Positions 9,291-16,549 of a DNA stretch of 64,000 nucleotides are shown here, one piece after another. The notes beneath the pieces were generated by a model. That model was given only the letters and a program-made list of their open reading frames with translations, had not been told where the DNA came from and did not search any database. The stretch's first letter is position 1; each line of letters opens with the position of its first letter. Source of the stretch: JAGVSR01 sp964589785 (GTDB taxonomy: Bacteria; Pseudomonadota; Alphaproteobacteria; Rhizobiales; Hyphomicrobiaceae); NCBI GenBank assembly GCA_964589785.1, contig CAZPUQ010000004.1, positions 186,001-250,000 on the forward strand. Reading direction: 5' to 3'. A program made the position numbers and the translations under genes.

Positions 9291-9383
9291 CCCTCCACAC
9301 CGTCACCCCCGCGAAGGCGGGCGCCTGCGCAAATCTCAGATATCAAGCCGTTGAACTGGCTTGCGCGGATCGCGGCCTGCGCC
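9291..9383. repeat. 93-bp direct repeat, copy 1
   Basis: Begins CCCTCCACACCGTCACCCCC and ends CGCGGATCGCGGCCTGCGCC. It matches 9462-9554 at all but three positions, all three inside the CCCGCGAAGGCGGG-type hairpin near its left end. The GTCACCCCCGCGAAGGCGGG core is of a kind often seen as dispersed intergenic repeats in alphaproteobacteria. Confidence 0.85.
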
Positions 9384-9461
9384 GCGATGACGGCCGCGGA
9401 GAGGCAAGGAACGCGCAATTCCGTTGGCCGGGAATGACGTTGGGCAGAGGCGCGCTCCGCA

Positions 9462-9554
9462 CCCTCCACACCGTCACCCCCGCGGAAGCGGGGGCCTGCG
9501 CAAATCTCAGATATCAAGCCGTTGAACTGGCTTGCGCGGATCGCGGCCTGCGCC
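9462..9554. repeat. 93-bp direct repeat, copy 2
   Basis: Second copy of the unit at 9291-9383, offset 171 bp in the same orientation. Here the short inverted repeat reads CCCCCGCGGAAGCGGGGG, a better palindrome than in copy 1, so the three differences look partly compensatory. Confidence 0.85.
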
Positions 9555-9581
9555 CATGACGTGCGGGGGCGACCCCGCTTC

Positions 9582-11114
9582 TCAGAGCGGAATGTTGTCG
9601 TGCTTCTTCCAGGGGTTCTCGAGCGTCTTGTTGCGCAGCATGTTGAGCGCGCGGCAGATGCGCCGCCGCGTGCCGTGCGGCAGGATCACCTCGTCGATGT
9701 AGCCGCGCTCGGCGGCGACGAACGGGTTGGCGAAGCGCTTCTGGTACTCGTCGATGCGCGCCTTGATCTTGTCCGGGTCGGAAAGCTCGGAGCGGTAGAG
9801 GATCTCCGCGGCCCCCTTGGCCCCCATCACGGCAATCTCGGCGGTGGGCCAGGCGTAGTTGATGTCGCCGCGGATGTGCTTGGAGCTCATCACGTCGTAG
9901 GCGCCGCCGTAGGCCTTGCGGGTGATGACGGTGATTTTCGGCACGGTCGCCTCCGTGTAGGCGAAGAGCAGCTTGGCGCCGTGCTTGATGAGGCCGCCAT
10001 ACTCCTGCGCCGTGCCGGGCAGGAAGCCCGGCACATCGACGAAGGTGACGAGCGGGATCTCGAAGCAGTCGCAGAAGCGCACGAAGCGGGCCGCCTTGCG
10101 CGAGGCGTCCGAGTCGAGCACGCCGGCGAGAACCATCGGCTGATTGGCGACGATGCCGACCGTCCGGCCCTCCATGCGGGCGAAGCCGACGATGATGTTC
10201 TTGGCGAAGTTCTCCTGGATCTCCAGGAAGTCCGCCTCGTCCACGACCTTCAGGATCATCTCCTTCATGTCGTAGGGCTTGTTGGGATTGTCGGGGATCA
10301 GCGTGTCGAGCGACCGGTCCTCGCGGTCGGGGCTGTCGGAGGTCGGCAGCTCGGGCACGCCCGACTTGTTGTTGGACGGCAGGAAGTCCATGAGCCGGCG
10401 CATCTGCAGCAGCGCCTCGACGTCGTTCTCGTAGGCTCCGTCGGCAACCGACGACTTCGACGTGTGCACCTTGGCGCCGCCGAGCTCCTCGGCCGTCACG
10501 GTCTCATTCGTGACCGTCTTGACGACATCCGGCCCCGTCACGAACATGTAGCTCGTGTCCTTCACCATGAAGATGAAGTCCGTCATGGCGGGCGAGTAGA
10601 CGTCGCCGCCCGCACACGGCCCCATGATGACGGAGATCTGCGGGATGACGCCCGAAGCCATGACATTGCGGGTGAACACCTCGCCGTAGCCGCCCAGCGC
10701 ATCGACGCCTTCCTGGATGCGCGCCCCGCCGGCATCGAAGAGACCGACGATCGGCGAGCGGTTCTTGAGCGCCATGTCCTGGATCTTGGTCATCTTGCGG
10801 GCATGGCTTTCCGACAGCGACCCGCCGAGGACGGTGAAGTCCTTGGCGAACACGTAGACGACGCGGCCGTTGATCGTGCCCCATCCCGTCACGACGCCGT
10901 CGCCCGGGGTCTTGTTCTTCTCCATGCCGAACTCGGTGCAGCGGTGCTCGACGAAGGTGTCGAACTCCTCAAACGAGTTCTCGTCCATCAAGAGCTCGAT
11001 GCGCTCGCGGGCAGTCAGCTTGCCCTTCGTGTGCTGGGCATCGATGCGCGCCTTGCCGCCGCCGAGGCGTGCGTTGTCGCGGCGGCGCTGAAGCTCTTCG
11101 ATCACGTCCTTCAT
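9582..11114 (-). CDS. pccB: Propionyl-CoA carboxylase beta subunit (carboxyltransferase)
   Basis: Transfers carboxyl from carboxybiotin to propionyl-CoA, giving methylmalonyl-CoA. This serves propionate, odd-chain and branched amino-acid catabolism and the ethylmalonyl-CoA pathway. The 510-residue protein starts MKDVIEELQRRRDNARLGGG, with KLTARERIELLMD, the acyl-CoA oxyanion site segment FDAGGARIQEGVDALGGYGE, VIMGPCAGGDVYSPAMTDFI and the second oxyanion segment near ITRKAYGGAYDVMSSKHIRGD (given in part). Length and motifs fit PccB better than AccD or MCCase. The alpha subunit pccA is not in the window. Confidence 0.93.
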   Translation of the reverse strand: MKDVIEELQRRRDNARLGGGKARIDAQHTKGKLTARERIELLMDENSFEEFDTFVEHRCTEFGMEKNKTPGDGVVTGWGTINGRVVYVFAKDFTVLGGSLSESHARKMTKIQDMALKNRSPIVGLFDAGGARIQEGVDALGGYGEVFTRNVMASGVIPQISVIMGPCAGGDVYSPAMTDFIFMVKDTSYMFVTGPDVVKTVTNETVTAEELGGAKVHTSKSSVADGAYENDVEALLQMRRLMDFLPSNNKSGVPELPTSDSPDREDRSLDTLIPDNPNKPYDMKEMILKVVDEADFLEIQENFAKNIIVGFARMEGRTVGIVANQPMVLAGVLDSDASRKAARFVRFCDCFEIPLVTFVDVPGFLPGTAQEYGGLIKHGAKLLFAYTEATVPKITVITRKAYGGAYDVMSSKHIRGDINYAWPTAEIAVMGAKGAAEILYRSELSDPDKIKARIDEYQKRFANPFVAAERGYIDEVILPHGTRRRICRALNMLRNKTLENPWKKHDNIPL

Positions 11115-11270
11115 GGATGATCCACCGTGCTGTGGGGCCGAACCCGGATTTCAGGGAGTTGCGGGTTCCATAGCACGGCGGATCAGAAGCGCAACCGCGA
11201 CGAAGGGGACGGCTTACGCGGCCGCAAAGCCCGGTACCGACGCGCTGCCACGAGGCCGACGGGCGCAGGC

Positions 11271-11963
11271 TCACGCGGCCGCGGAGCGCTGGAAGCAGGC
11301 CGCAAGGTCGTCCGGTTGCATTTCCAAGGCCCCGGCCCCGTCCTTGTATCCCGGACCGGCGAGGTGGCCGAAGCGGCGCATCCAGGCGAGGCGCTCGTGC
11401 AGGAAGACCTGCAGCGGCGTCTCGATCACCAGCATGTCGCGCCAGGGCCCTTCGAGGCGCTGATAGGCTTCGCCGGGCTCGGCCCAGCACGGCAGCACGA
11501 GCACGTCCGGACGCGTCTGCGAGACGAGCAGCCCCGGCCCGAACGGCCCCTCCACCGTGAAGACGGAGCCGGACCTCTGCACCGAGCGCACGAAGGCCTC
11601 CAGGCAGGCGAGCCGCAGGCGCTCGGCGAGGTCGCCGGGGTCGAGCTCGGCGACGGGCGCGCGGCCGTCCCAGTCGAGCCCCACGAGACGGCGATGCTGG
11701 GACAGCCCGGGCAGGACGCTGGCCAGCATCTCGCCGAGATCGAAGCTCTTCACCCGGGGATTGGTCGCCACCTTCGGGGCGGCCTGCGCCGCGGCGGCCT
11801 CGCTGGACCAAAGCAGCGAGACCTCACGGCCGCGCAGCCGCGACGAGGGCAAACGGGCCAGCCCCTGCTCGCCCACGACGCCGAAGACGCGGCGCGTGCG
11901 AGAGACCACGCCGAGAAACCGGTCGCGCTGAGCATTATTTTGAACGAGAGGCGGGACGAGCAT
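11271..11963 (-). CDS. DUF2750-like protein of unknown function
   Basis: About 230 residues from the ATG at 11961-11963 (MLVPPLVQNNAQRDRFLGVV). The N-terminal half reads RRVFGVVGEQGLARLPSS, VSLLWSSEAAAAQAAP, SFDLGEMLASVLPGLSQHRR and LVGLDWDG. These elements are laid out like DUF2750 proteins: a Trp-containing strand, a D-x-x-E-M-L helix, then G-x-x-W. The C-terminal half (from ~115) may be a second, diverged copy of the same fold (TRPDVLVLPCWAEPGEAYQR). An in-frame start 24 codons upstream at 12035 is possible. No function is known, and the 156-bp gap to pccB argues against close coupling. Confidence 0.6.
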   Translation of the reverse strand: MLVPPLVQNNAQRDRFLGVVSRTRRVFGVVGEQGLARLPSSRLRGREVSLLWSSEAAAAQAAPKVATNPRVKSFDLGEMLASVLPGLSQHRRLVGLDWDGRAPVAELDPGDLAERLRLACLEAFVRSVQRSGSVFTVEGPFGPGLLVSQTRPDVLVLPCWAEPGEAYQRLEGPWRDMLVIETPLQVFLHERLAWMRRFGHLAGPGYKDGAGALEMQPDDLAACFQRSAAA

Positions 11964-12084
11964 GGGACTGACCAGGTGGACTGCGACAGGTGCAGGTGGC
12001 CTCACCCTACAGGTCTTCTTTTGCGGAACCGCCAAAACGTCCGGGCTAAACTTGTTCTAATTTAACGCGATCTTCCTACAGCAT

Positions 12085-12876
12085 TTAACGCGAAGTCGCG
12101 AGCGCGGCCGCCGCGGCCCGGAAGTCCGCCTCGCGGAGCGCCCGGCGGGCATCGGCCTCCTCGTCCCGGCCCCACTGGGCAATCTGCCAGTCCTCATCGA
12201 CATGGGCGGCCGCCCATACGGCGTCGGCGCTCACAAGGCCCTTGCACAGCGCCAGCGCCAGGATGGCCGACCCCGTGAGCGTCGTGGCGAGCTGGAGTCC
12301 GGCGAGCTTAAGGTCGGAGAGGCCCGCGATCGCAGCGCCGAAGCGCTCCAGGACGAGCGCCGGCTGGGCCGCGTGCATGACGCCCTCGGCGCGCACGAAC
12401 CGGGCCCCGATCGCGGCCTCGACGGCCGACAGGATCGGGTCCCACAGGGCCGACTGCCGCGCCACGAGCCCCGCCGGCGCCGACGCGCGGTAGCAGAGCA
12501 GGTCGCTGCCGGCGAAGGCCACGACCTCGGCCGCGACCGCGGCCCGGTTGTCGGCGACCGTATCGACGGCGCTGTTGGCCAGACGCGTCGCTGGCATCGC
12601 CCCGGGGTCGACGACATCGCCCTGCGCTGCCCATTCCTCAAGGACGCGGGTCGCGAACCCCTCGTCCGCGATGACGAGGACGCGCTTGCGCGGCGTGCGA
12701 ACCGGCCGGCCGTCGAGATGGATCTCGTGGCCCTGTCCAGGCCCGCGCGAGCCGAGGGCGACGGCCTTGTAGAACCGCTTCGGCAGCGGCGGCCGCAGCG
12801 TATCCTTGAGGGGACCTTTGGGTCCGCCGCCGGTGCCGGGAGGGCCGCCCGGCCCGTTATTGCTGGCGCTCGCCAT
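12085..12876 (-). CDS. ATP12-family F1-ATPase assembly chaperone
   Basis: About 263 residues. After a Gly/Pro-rich leader (~1-30) come RFYKAVALG, HEIHLDGRPVRTPRKRVLVI, MPATRLANSAVDTV, VVAFAGSDLLCYRA and HVDEDWQIAQWGRDEEADAR. This is the ATP12 signature, including the terminal E-D-x-Q-I-x-x-W-G-x-D. In mitochondria ATP12 holds the F1 alpha subunit before assembly; alphaproteobacteria keep the gene. I chose ATG 12874-12876. A TTG three codons earlier (12883-12885) overlaps the stop of the upstream HAD gene as TTGA and could be the true, translationally coupled start. Confidence 0.88.
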   Translation of the reverse strand: MASASNNGPGGPPGTGGGPKGPLKDTLRPPLPKRFYKAVALGSRGPGQGHEIHLDGRPVRTPRKRVLVIADEGFATRVLEEWAAQGDVVDPGAMPATRLANSAVDTVADNRAAVAAEVVAFAGSDLLCYRASAPAGLVARQSALWDPILSAVEAAIGARFVRAEGVMHAAQPALVLERFGAAIAGLSDLKLAGLQLATTLTGSAILALALCKGLVSADAVWAAAHVDEDWQIAQWGRDEEADARRALREADFRAAAAALATSR

Positions 12877-12881
12877 CAGCT

Positions 12882-13553
12882 TCAACCGAGGTCCTGCAAT
12901 TCGGCCCTGAGGCCGTCAGCGAGCCCCAGGCTGTCGGCGAGGATGCGGTGCGCTCCCGCCGCCTCGAGCTCCGCCACGGGATGATAGCCCCAGCCGACGC
13001 CGATGGCGCGCGCGCCCGCATCCCGCGCCATGCCGATATCGTAGGTCGTATCCCCCACCATCAGCGTCCGGTGCGGCACGGCGCCGACCTCGGCCATGGC
13101 GGCGCGGAGCATGGCGGGATGCGGCTTGGAGGGATGCGTGTCGGCGGTCTGAAGGGTGACGAACAGGTCGGTCAGCCCCTCGCGCTCGAGCACAGCATTG
13201 AGCCCGCGCCGCGACTTGCCGGTCGCCACCCCCAGCAGCACGTCCGGCGCGCGCGCCAGGGCCACGAGCGTCTCGCGGACGCCGGGATAGAGCGGCTCCA
13301 GATGCGCCCGGTCCTGCCTCAGCGCCGCGAACGCCCGCTTGTAGGCCTCTGCCAGCGCGTCCACGCCGGACGGCCTTGCGTCCGGCGCGAGCCGGCGCAC
13401 CGCCTCGCCGAGCGACAGACCGACGACGCCGAGCACGTCGCTGCGGACGGGCCCGGGCAGGTCGCATTCCGCGAACGCGCCTTCCATGGCGGCCACGATC
13501 ATATGCTGGCTATCGACGAGCGTGCCGTCGCAATCGAAGACGACGAGCTTCAA
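12882..13553 (-). CDS. HAD-superfamily (IA) hydrolase, phosphoglycolate-phosphatase-like
   Basis: 223 residues with the HAD nucleophile motif VVFDCDGTLVDS (Asp7, Asp9), motif II/III region VLLGVATGKSRRGLNAVLE with KPHPAML, and the acidic motif MVGDTTYDIGMARDAG. The alpha-helical cap between residues ~16 and 85 marks subclass IA, close to Gph/PGP-like enzymes; the substrate cannot be fixed. The only start that keeps the N-terminal strand intact is TTG at 13551-13553, which overlaps the previous stop as TTGA. In this genomic position next to RluC and ATP12 the gene is common in Rhizobiales. Confidence 0.85.
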   Translation of the reverse strand: MKLVVFDCDGTLVDSQHMIVAAMEGAFAECDLPGPVRSDVLGVVGLSLGEAVRRLAPDARPSGVDALAEAYKRAFAALRQDRAHLEPLYPGVRETLVALARAPDVLLGVATGKSRRGLNAVLEREGLTDLFVTLQTADTHPSKPHPAMLRAAMAEVGAVPHRTLMVGDTTYDIGMARDAGARAIGVGWGYHPVAELEAAGAHRILADSLGLADGLRAELQDLG

Positions 13554-13798
13554 CGGCCGCTCTCCAGACGGCGCTCGAGCCGCGCGATGCGCGCCTCGCG
13601 CATATCGACGAGCCGGCCGAGCAGATTCAAGCGACGGCGGCCCTCGAGCAGGAGATCGCCGAGGATCGCCGAGTAGGGCCGGCCGAAGGTGCCGCGCGTC
13701 TGCCGCTCCATCTGCCGGAGCACCCAGAAAGGAAGCGCGGCGACGGCGGCAGCGAAGACTGCGGCGAGAATGAGCGGCAGCGCACCGTCGGAGATCAC
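13550..13798 (-). CDS. Small membrane-anchored protein, unknown function
   Basis: 82 residues from a GTG at 13796-13798, overlapping the previous gene's TGA as GTGA. The protein reads VISDGALPLILAAVFAAAVA and so on: one N-terminal transmembrane helix (~8-28) followed by a basic helical tail (MREARIARLERRLE) likely to form a coiled coil. It is a near-analogue in layout of the neighbouring 90-residue protein. Its stop overlaps the TTG of the HAD gene. I do not recognise a named family. Confidence 0.6.
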   Translation of the reverse strand: MISDGALPLILAAVFAAAVAALPFWVLRQMERQTRGTFGRPYSAILGDLLLEGRRRLNLLGRLVDMREARIARLERRLESGR

Positions 13799-14067
13799 CG
13801 GCCGCCCCCTCCGCCGCTGCCGCCCGAGGAGGAGCGCCGCGTCGTCTCGAGGCGCTGCAAGCGCGCTTCCTGGTCCTGCACGACCTTCTCGATGAGATCG
13901 TTCTGGCGGCGCATCTCCTCCAGGTAATCCTCGAGCATCTCGCCGTGGGTCTTGCCGCCGCGCCCCGTGTAGATGCTCTGACTGCGGCTTACGAAGTAGG
14001 CAAAGACCCCGATCAGCAGAAGGACCGGCAGCCAATCGATCAGCAGTTCCGCAATGCCCGCGCCCAT
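13795..14067 (-). CDS. Small membrane-anchored coiled-coil protein, unknown function
   Basis: 90 residues, ATG at 14065-14067. An N-terminal transmembrane helix (DWLPVLLLIGVFAYFV, ~11-26) is followed by SQSIYTGRGGKTHGEMLEDY and a charged helix (EEMRRQNDLIEKVVQDQEAR), then a Ser/Gly-rich end. The order (membrane helix, heptad-like helix) is the same as in the next gene, with which it overlaps by 4 bp (GTGA), so the pair may form a hetero-oligomer at the membrane. That is inference only. Confidence 0.65.
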   Translation of the reverse strand: MGAGIAELLIDWLPVLLLIGVFAYFVSRSQSIYTGRGGKTHGEMLEDYLEEMRRQNDLIEKVVQDQEARLQRLETTRRSSSGGSGGGGGR

Positions 14068-14096
14068 CGCTTTATCCTCTGAGGCCGCCCCGGTCG

Positions 14097-15095
14097 TCAG
14101 TCGTCCGGGTGAGAATACTTGCTCGAATCCAATCCCAAAAGGTCCCAGGTGCGAAGCATATGAGGGGGGAGCGGCGCCGAGACGTCGATTTTGCCGCGGC
14201 CGGAGGGATGGGGAATGATGAGCCGCCGCGCGTGCAGGTGCAGCTTGGAGTCCATGTTCTCGGCCGGAAGATCGAGGCCGCCCTCGTACTTGGCGTCGCC
14301 GACAATCGGATGGCCGATGATGGACATATGCGCGCGGAGCTGGTGCTGGCGCCCCGTCACCGGCTTCAGCGATACCCAGGCCGCCTTGCGCCCGACCCGG
14401 TCGATCACGGCGTAGTGCGTCGTGGCGTGCATCGCCTCCTTTTGCTCGCCCGGCTCCGCCTTGCGTACGCGGTCGCCGTCCGGACCCGCAGCCTTGACGA
14501 GGGCAGCCTCGACCTTGCCCTGGCCCGGATGCGGCACGCCCTTGACGAGCGCCCAGTAGGTCTTCGCCGCCGAGCGTGTCTGGAACGTCCGGCCGAGCTT
14601 GGCGGCCGCCCCTCGCGTCTTGGCGACGAGCAGCACGCCCGAGGTGTCGCGGTCGAGGCGATGCACGAGGCGCGGACGCTCGCCGTCGAAACGATCGGCC
14701 ATGCCTGCGAGAATGCCGTCGATGTGCCGCTTCGTGCCCGTGCCGCCCTGCACCGCGATGCCGGGCGGCTTGTTGAGCACGAGCACGTCCTCGTCCTCGT
14801 AGAGGATCATCTTCTCGATGAGGTCGCGGTCGCCCTTGGATACGCCGGGCGGCGGCTGCAGGCCGGGCTTTGCGGGCTTGGGCTGGCGGACGACGGCAGG
14901 AACGCGGATCTGCTGGCCCTCGGCAAGGCGATCGTTGGCCTGGGCACGCCGGCTGTCGACGCGCACCTGGCCGGAGCGCAGGAGCTTCTGCAGGTAGCTG
15001 TGGCCGACCTCGGGAAAGTGGACTCGGAACCAGCGGTCGAGACGCATCTCGCTCTCCGCCGCCGCGACCGTGATGGTTTCGACTTTCGCGGTCAT
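14097..15095 (-). CDS. rluC: RluC-type 23S rRNA pseudouridine synthase
   Basis: 332 residues. Residues ~17-70 form an S4 RNA-binding domain (RLDRWFRVHFPEVGHSYLQK, then LLRSGQVRVDSRRAQANDRL), close to E. coli RluC and unlike RluD. The catalytic domain carries VLVLNKPPGIAVQGG and the active-site motif HRLDRDTSGVLLVAKT with Asp148, then LKPVTGRQHQLRAHM. RluC isomerises three uridines in 23S domain V/IV (positions 955, 2504 and 2580 in E. coli). It overlaps the crcB stop by ATGA, so translation is probably coupled. Confidence 0.9.
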   Translation of the reverse strand: MTAKVETITVAAAESEMRLDRWFRVHFPEVGHSYLQKLLRSGQVRVDSRRAQANDRLAEGQQIRVPAVVRQPKPAKPGLQPPPGVSKGDRDLIEKMILYEDEDVLVLNKPPGIAVQGGTGTKRHIDGILAGMADRFDGERPRLVHRLDRDTSGVLLVAKTRGAAAKLGRTFQTRSAAKTYWALVKGVPHPGQGKVEAALVKAAGPDGDRVRKAEPGEQKEAMHATTHYAVIDRVGRKAAWVSLKPVTGRQHQLRAHMSIIGHPIVGDAKYEGGLDLPAENMDSKLHLHARRLIIPHPSGRGKIDVSAPLPPHMLRTWDLLGLDSSKYSHPDD

Positions 15096-15487
15096 CCGAA
15101 GATCCAGCGGGCGACCGCCATTCCGGCGACGAGGGCGCCGATGGAAAGCACGACCGATCCGACGATGTAGCCGACGAGCGCATTGGGCAGGCCGTGAACG
15201 TAGAGATCGACGGCATCGAGCGAGAACGCGGAGAAGGTCGTGTAGCCGCCGAGAATGCCGGTCATGATGAACGCCCGCATCTCGGGGCTGCCGTCGAAGC
15301 GCTCGGTGATCGAGACGGCCGCAAGTCCCATCAGGAACGAGCCGACGACGTTGACGGTGAGCGTGGCCGACGGGAACAGGCTCGATCCGCCGCGCGCCAG
15401 CAAGGCACCGGCGAACACCTGATAGGTGAGGAACCGCAGGACCGCCCCGATGGCGCCGCCCGTCGAGACCAGGAGCAAGAGCTTCAT
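15092..15487 (-). CDS. crcB: CrcB/Fluc fluoride channel
   Basis: 131 residues with four hydrophobic segments. Family marks are STGGAIGAVLRF near the N-terminus, the TLTVNVVGSFLMG helix (conserved Asn of the fluoride pore) and GILGGYTTFSAFSLD (the G-x-T-T-F-S-x-F signature with the Phe-box). Fluc proteins export fluoride passively as antiparallel dimers. I see no fluoride riboswitch in the ~65 bp upstream. ATG at 15485-15487; its stop overlaps the rluC start. Confidence 0.93.
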   Translation of the reverse strand: MKLLLLVSTGGAIGAVLRFLTYQVFAGALLARGGSSLFPSATLTVNVVGSFLMGLAAVSITERFDGSPEMRAFIMTGILGGYTTFSAFSLDAVDLYVHGLPNALVGYIVGSVVLSIGALVAGMAVARWIFG

Positions 15488-15552
15488 CGCGCCCTCAAAA
15501 AAACCGGCAATCGGGCGTCGTATAGCCCGGGGCGCGGTGTCAAGGCAAAGCA

Positions 15553-15789
15553 TCAATCGTCGTCGGGCGTGGCCGACAGCGAGCGCCCCAGCGCCCAGCC
15601 GATGGTCCAGCCGATGAGCATGGCGGCGAGGTTGACCCCCATGAAGATCGCCGAATGCAGATCGGCGACCTGGTCGGGGCTGTCGAACTTCAGTTGATCC
15701 ACCACCCACGTCGCAACCGGCGCGGCCAGGAACACCGTCGTCACGGCGGCGAACGCCGCGGCGAAAATCATGGCCACCAGATAGCGCAT
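15553..15789 (-). CDS. Small two-helix membrane protein, unknown function
   Basis: 78 residues starting MRYLVAMIFAAAFAAVTTVF, where the first hydrophobic segment (3-27) could also be a signal anchor. A polar middle (LKFDSPDQVADLHS) is followed by a second transmembrane helix (IFMGVNLAAMLIGWTIGWAL) and an acidic tail ending TPDDD. It lies 72 bp downstream of the Tae4-like gene on the same strand. No named family is recognised; a partner role for the amidase is speculative. Confidence 0.6.
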   Translation of the reverse strand: MRYLVAMIFAAAFAAVTTVFLAAPVATWVVDQLKFDSPDQVADLHSAIFMGVNLAAMLIGWTIGWALGRSLSATPDDD

Positions 15790-15861
15790 GCGGTCCTCCG
15801 AACGGATTGATGAGCGGCGTTTTCCGCCTCGGATCGAGGCGGGAGAGGAAGGCGACCGGTC

Positions 15862-16407
15862 CTACTTGACCTCCCAGAACCAGATCTCGCCCGCGCCGGC
15901 ATAGTTGGAGTAGTAGCCGATCCAGGAGAACCACTCCATCAGCCACTTGGCCGACGACCGGTATCCGTTCCACACGTCGATGTGGTCGCCGGTGGCACGT
16001 CCCTGGTCCGTCGCGCGGTGCCAGTAGTCCTGGATGTAGATGATGCCGGTGCGCCCGAAGATCCGGGGATAGAACTCGGCCGCGTCGCTGCCCTTGATCT
16101 TCTCCACCGGCCCGATGCCGGCGATGTTCGCCTTGGCGATCGCGTTGGCGAGCTGGCTGGCGTTGATGAAGTGCATGTCCTGGCGCGGGTGCACGGCGCA
16201 GTGCGAACAGCCCGAGATCTGCGCCGGCTGCACGCCGGCCCGCCGCAGCGCCACGCCCATGCGGATGGCGCACTGGTTGGAGAACACGGGGAAGCCCTTC
16301 TCGACCTGCCGGCCCTCGAGATTGGTGATGAGCGCCGGCGCGAGGCACGGTGTCTGGACGCTGTGGTTGATCGGGTGTCCGTACCAGAGATCCTTGAACA
16401 CGATCAT
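15862..16407 (-). CDS. Tae4-family (type VI amidase effector-like) peptidoglycan hydrolase
   Basis: 181 residues from ATG 16405-16407 (MIVFKDLWYGHPINHSVQTP). Tae4 enzymes are NlpC/P60-like cysteine peptidases that cut peptidoglycan cross-bridges, usually delivered by type VI secretion. Diagnostic features here are the leading W-x-x-HP-I-N segment, FSNQCAIRMGVALRRAGV with catalytic Cys46, GCSHCAVHPRQDMHFI, and GDHIDVWNGYRSS with catalytic His142. No signal peptide is apparent, as expected of an injected effector. A longer frame to 16524 adds a low-quality Arg-rich leader. No T6SS structural gene and no recognisable Tai4 immunity gene lie in the window. Confidence 0.8.
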   Translation of the reverse strand: MIVFKDLWYGHPINHSVQTPCLAPALITNLEGRQVEKGFPVFSNQCAIRMGVALRRAGVQPAQISGCSHCAVHPRQDMHFINASQLANAIAKANIAGIGPVEKIKGSDAAEFYPRIFGRTGIIYIQDYWHRATDQGRATGDHIDVWNGYRSSAKWLMEWFSWIGYYSNYAGAGEIWFWEVK

Positions 16408-16549
16408 CGCGACCCACTCCCCCGCGGCTCGTCTGTTCCGAGCCCGGCTCCCCTCGGCGAGCCGGACTATAGCATCCGCGCGCCGCTTGGCCAGACGGCC
16501 ATCCGGTGCCGGACGCGCGGGCACGGCTGCGAGCGCCGGACGGTCCGGT

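Larger units (their letters stand above)
9214..9581. other. Intergenic region holding a duplicated 93-bp repeat
   Basis: A 368-bp gap between the convergent panC and pccB. Most of it is taken by two near-identical 93-bp direct repeats and the 78 bp between them, annotated separately. No promoter is needed here because both genes end at the gap, and I see no conserved ORF. Confidence 0.7.

Noticed and set aside
15488..15552. A fluoride riboswitch upstream of crcB
   Set aside because: The 65-bp gap after the preceding gene is too short and I see no matching conserved core.
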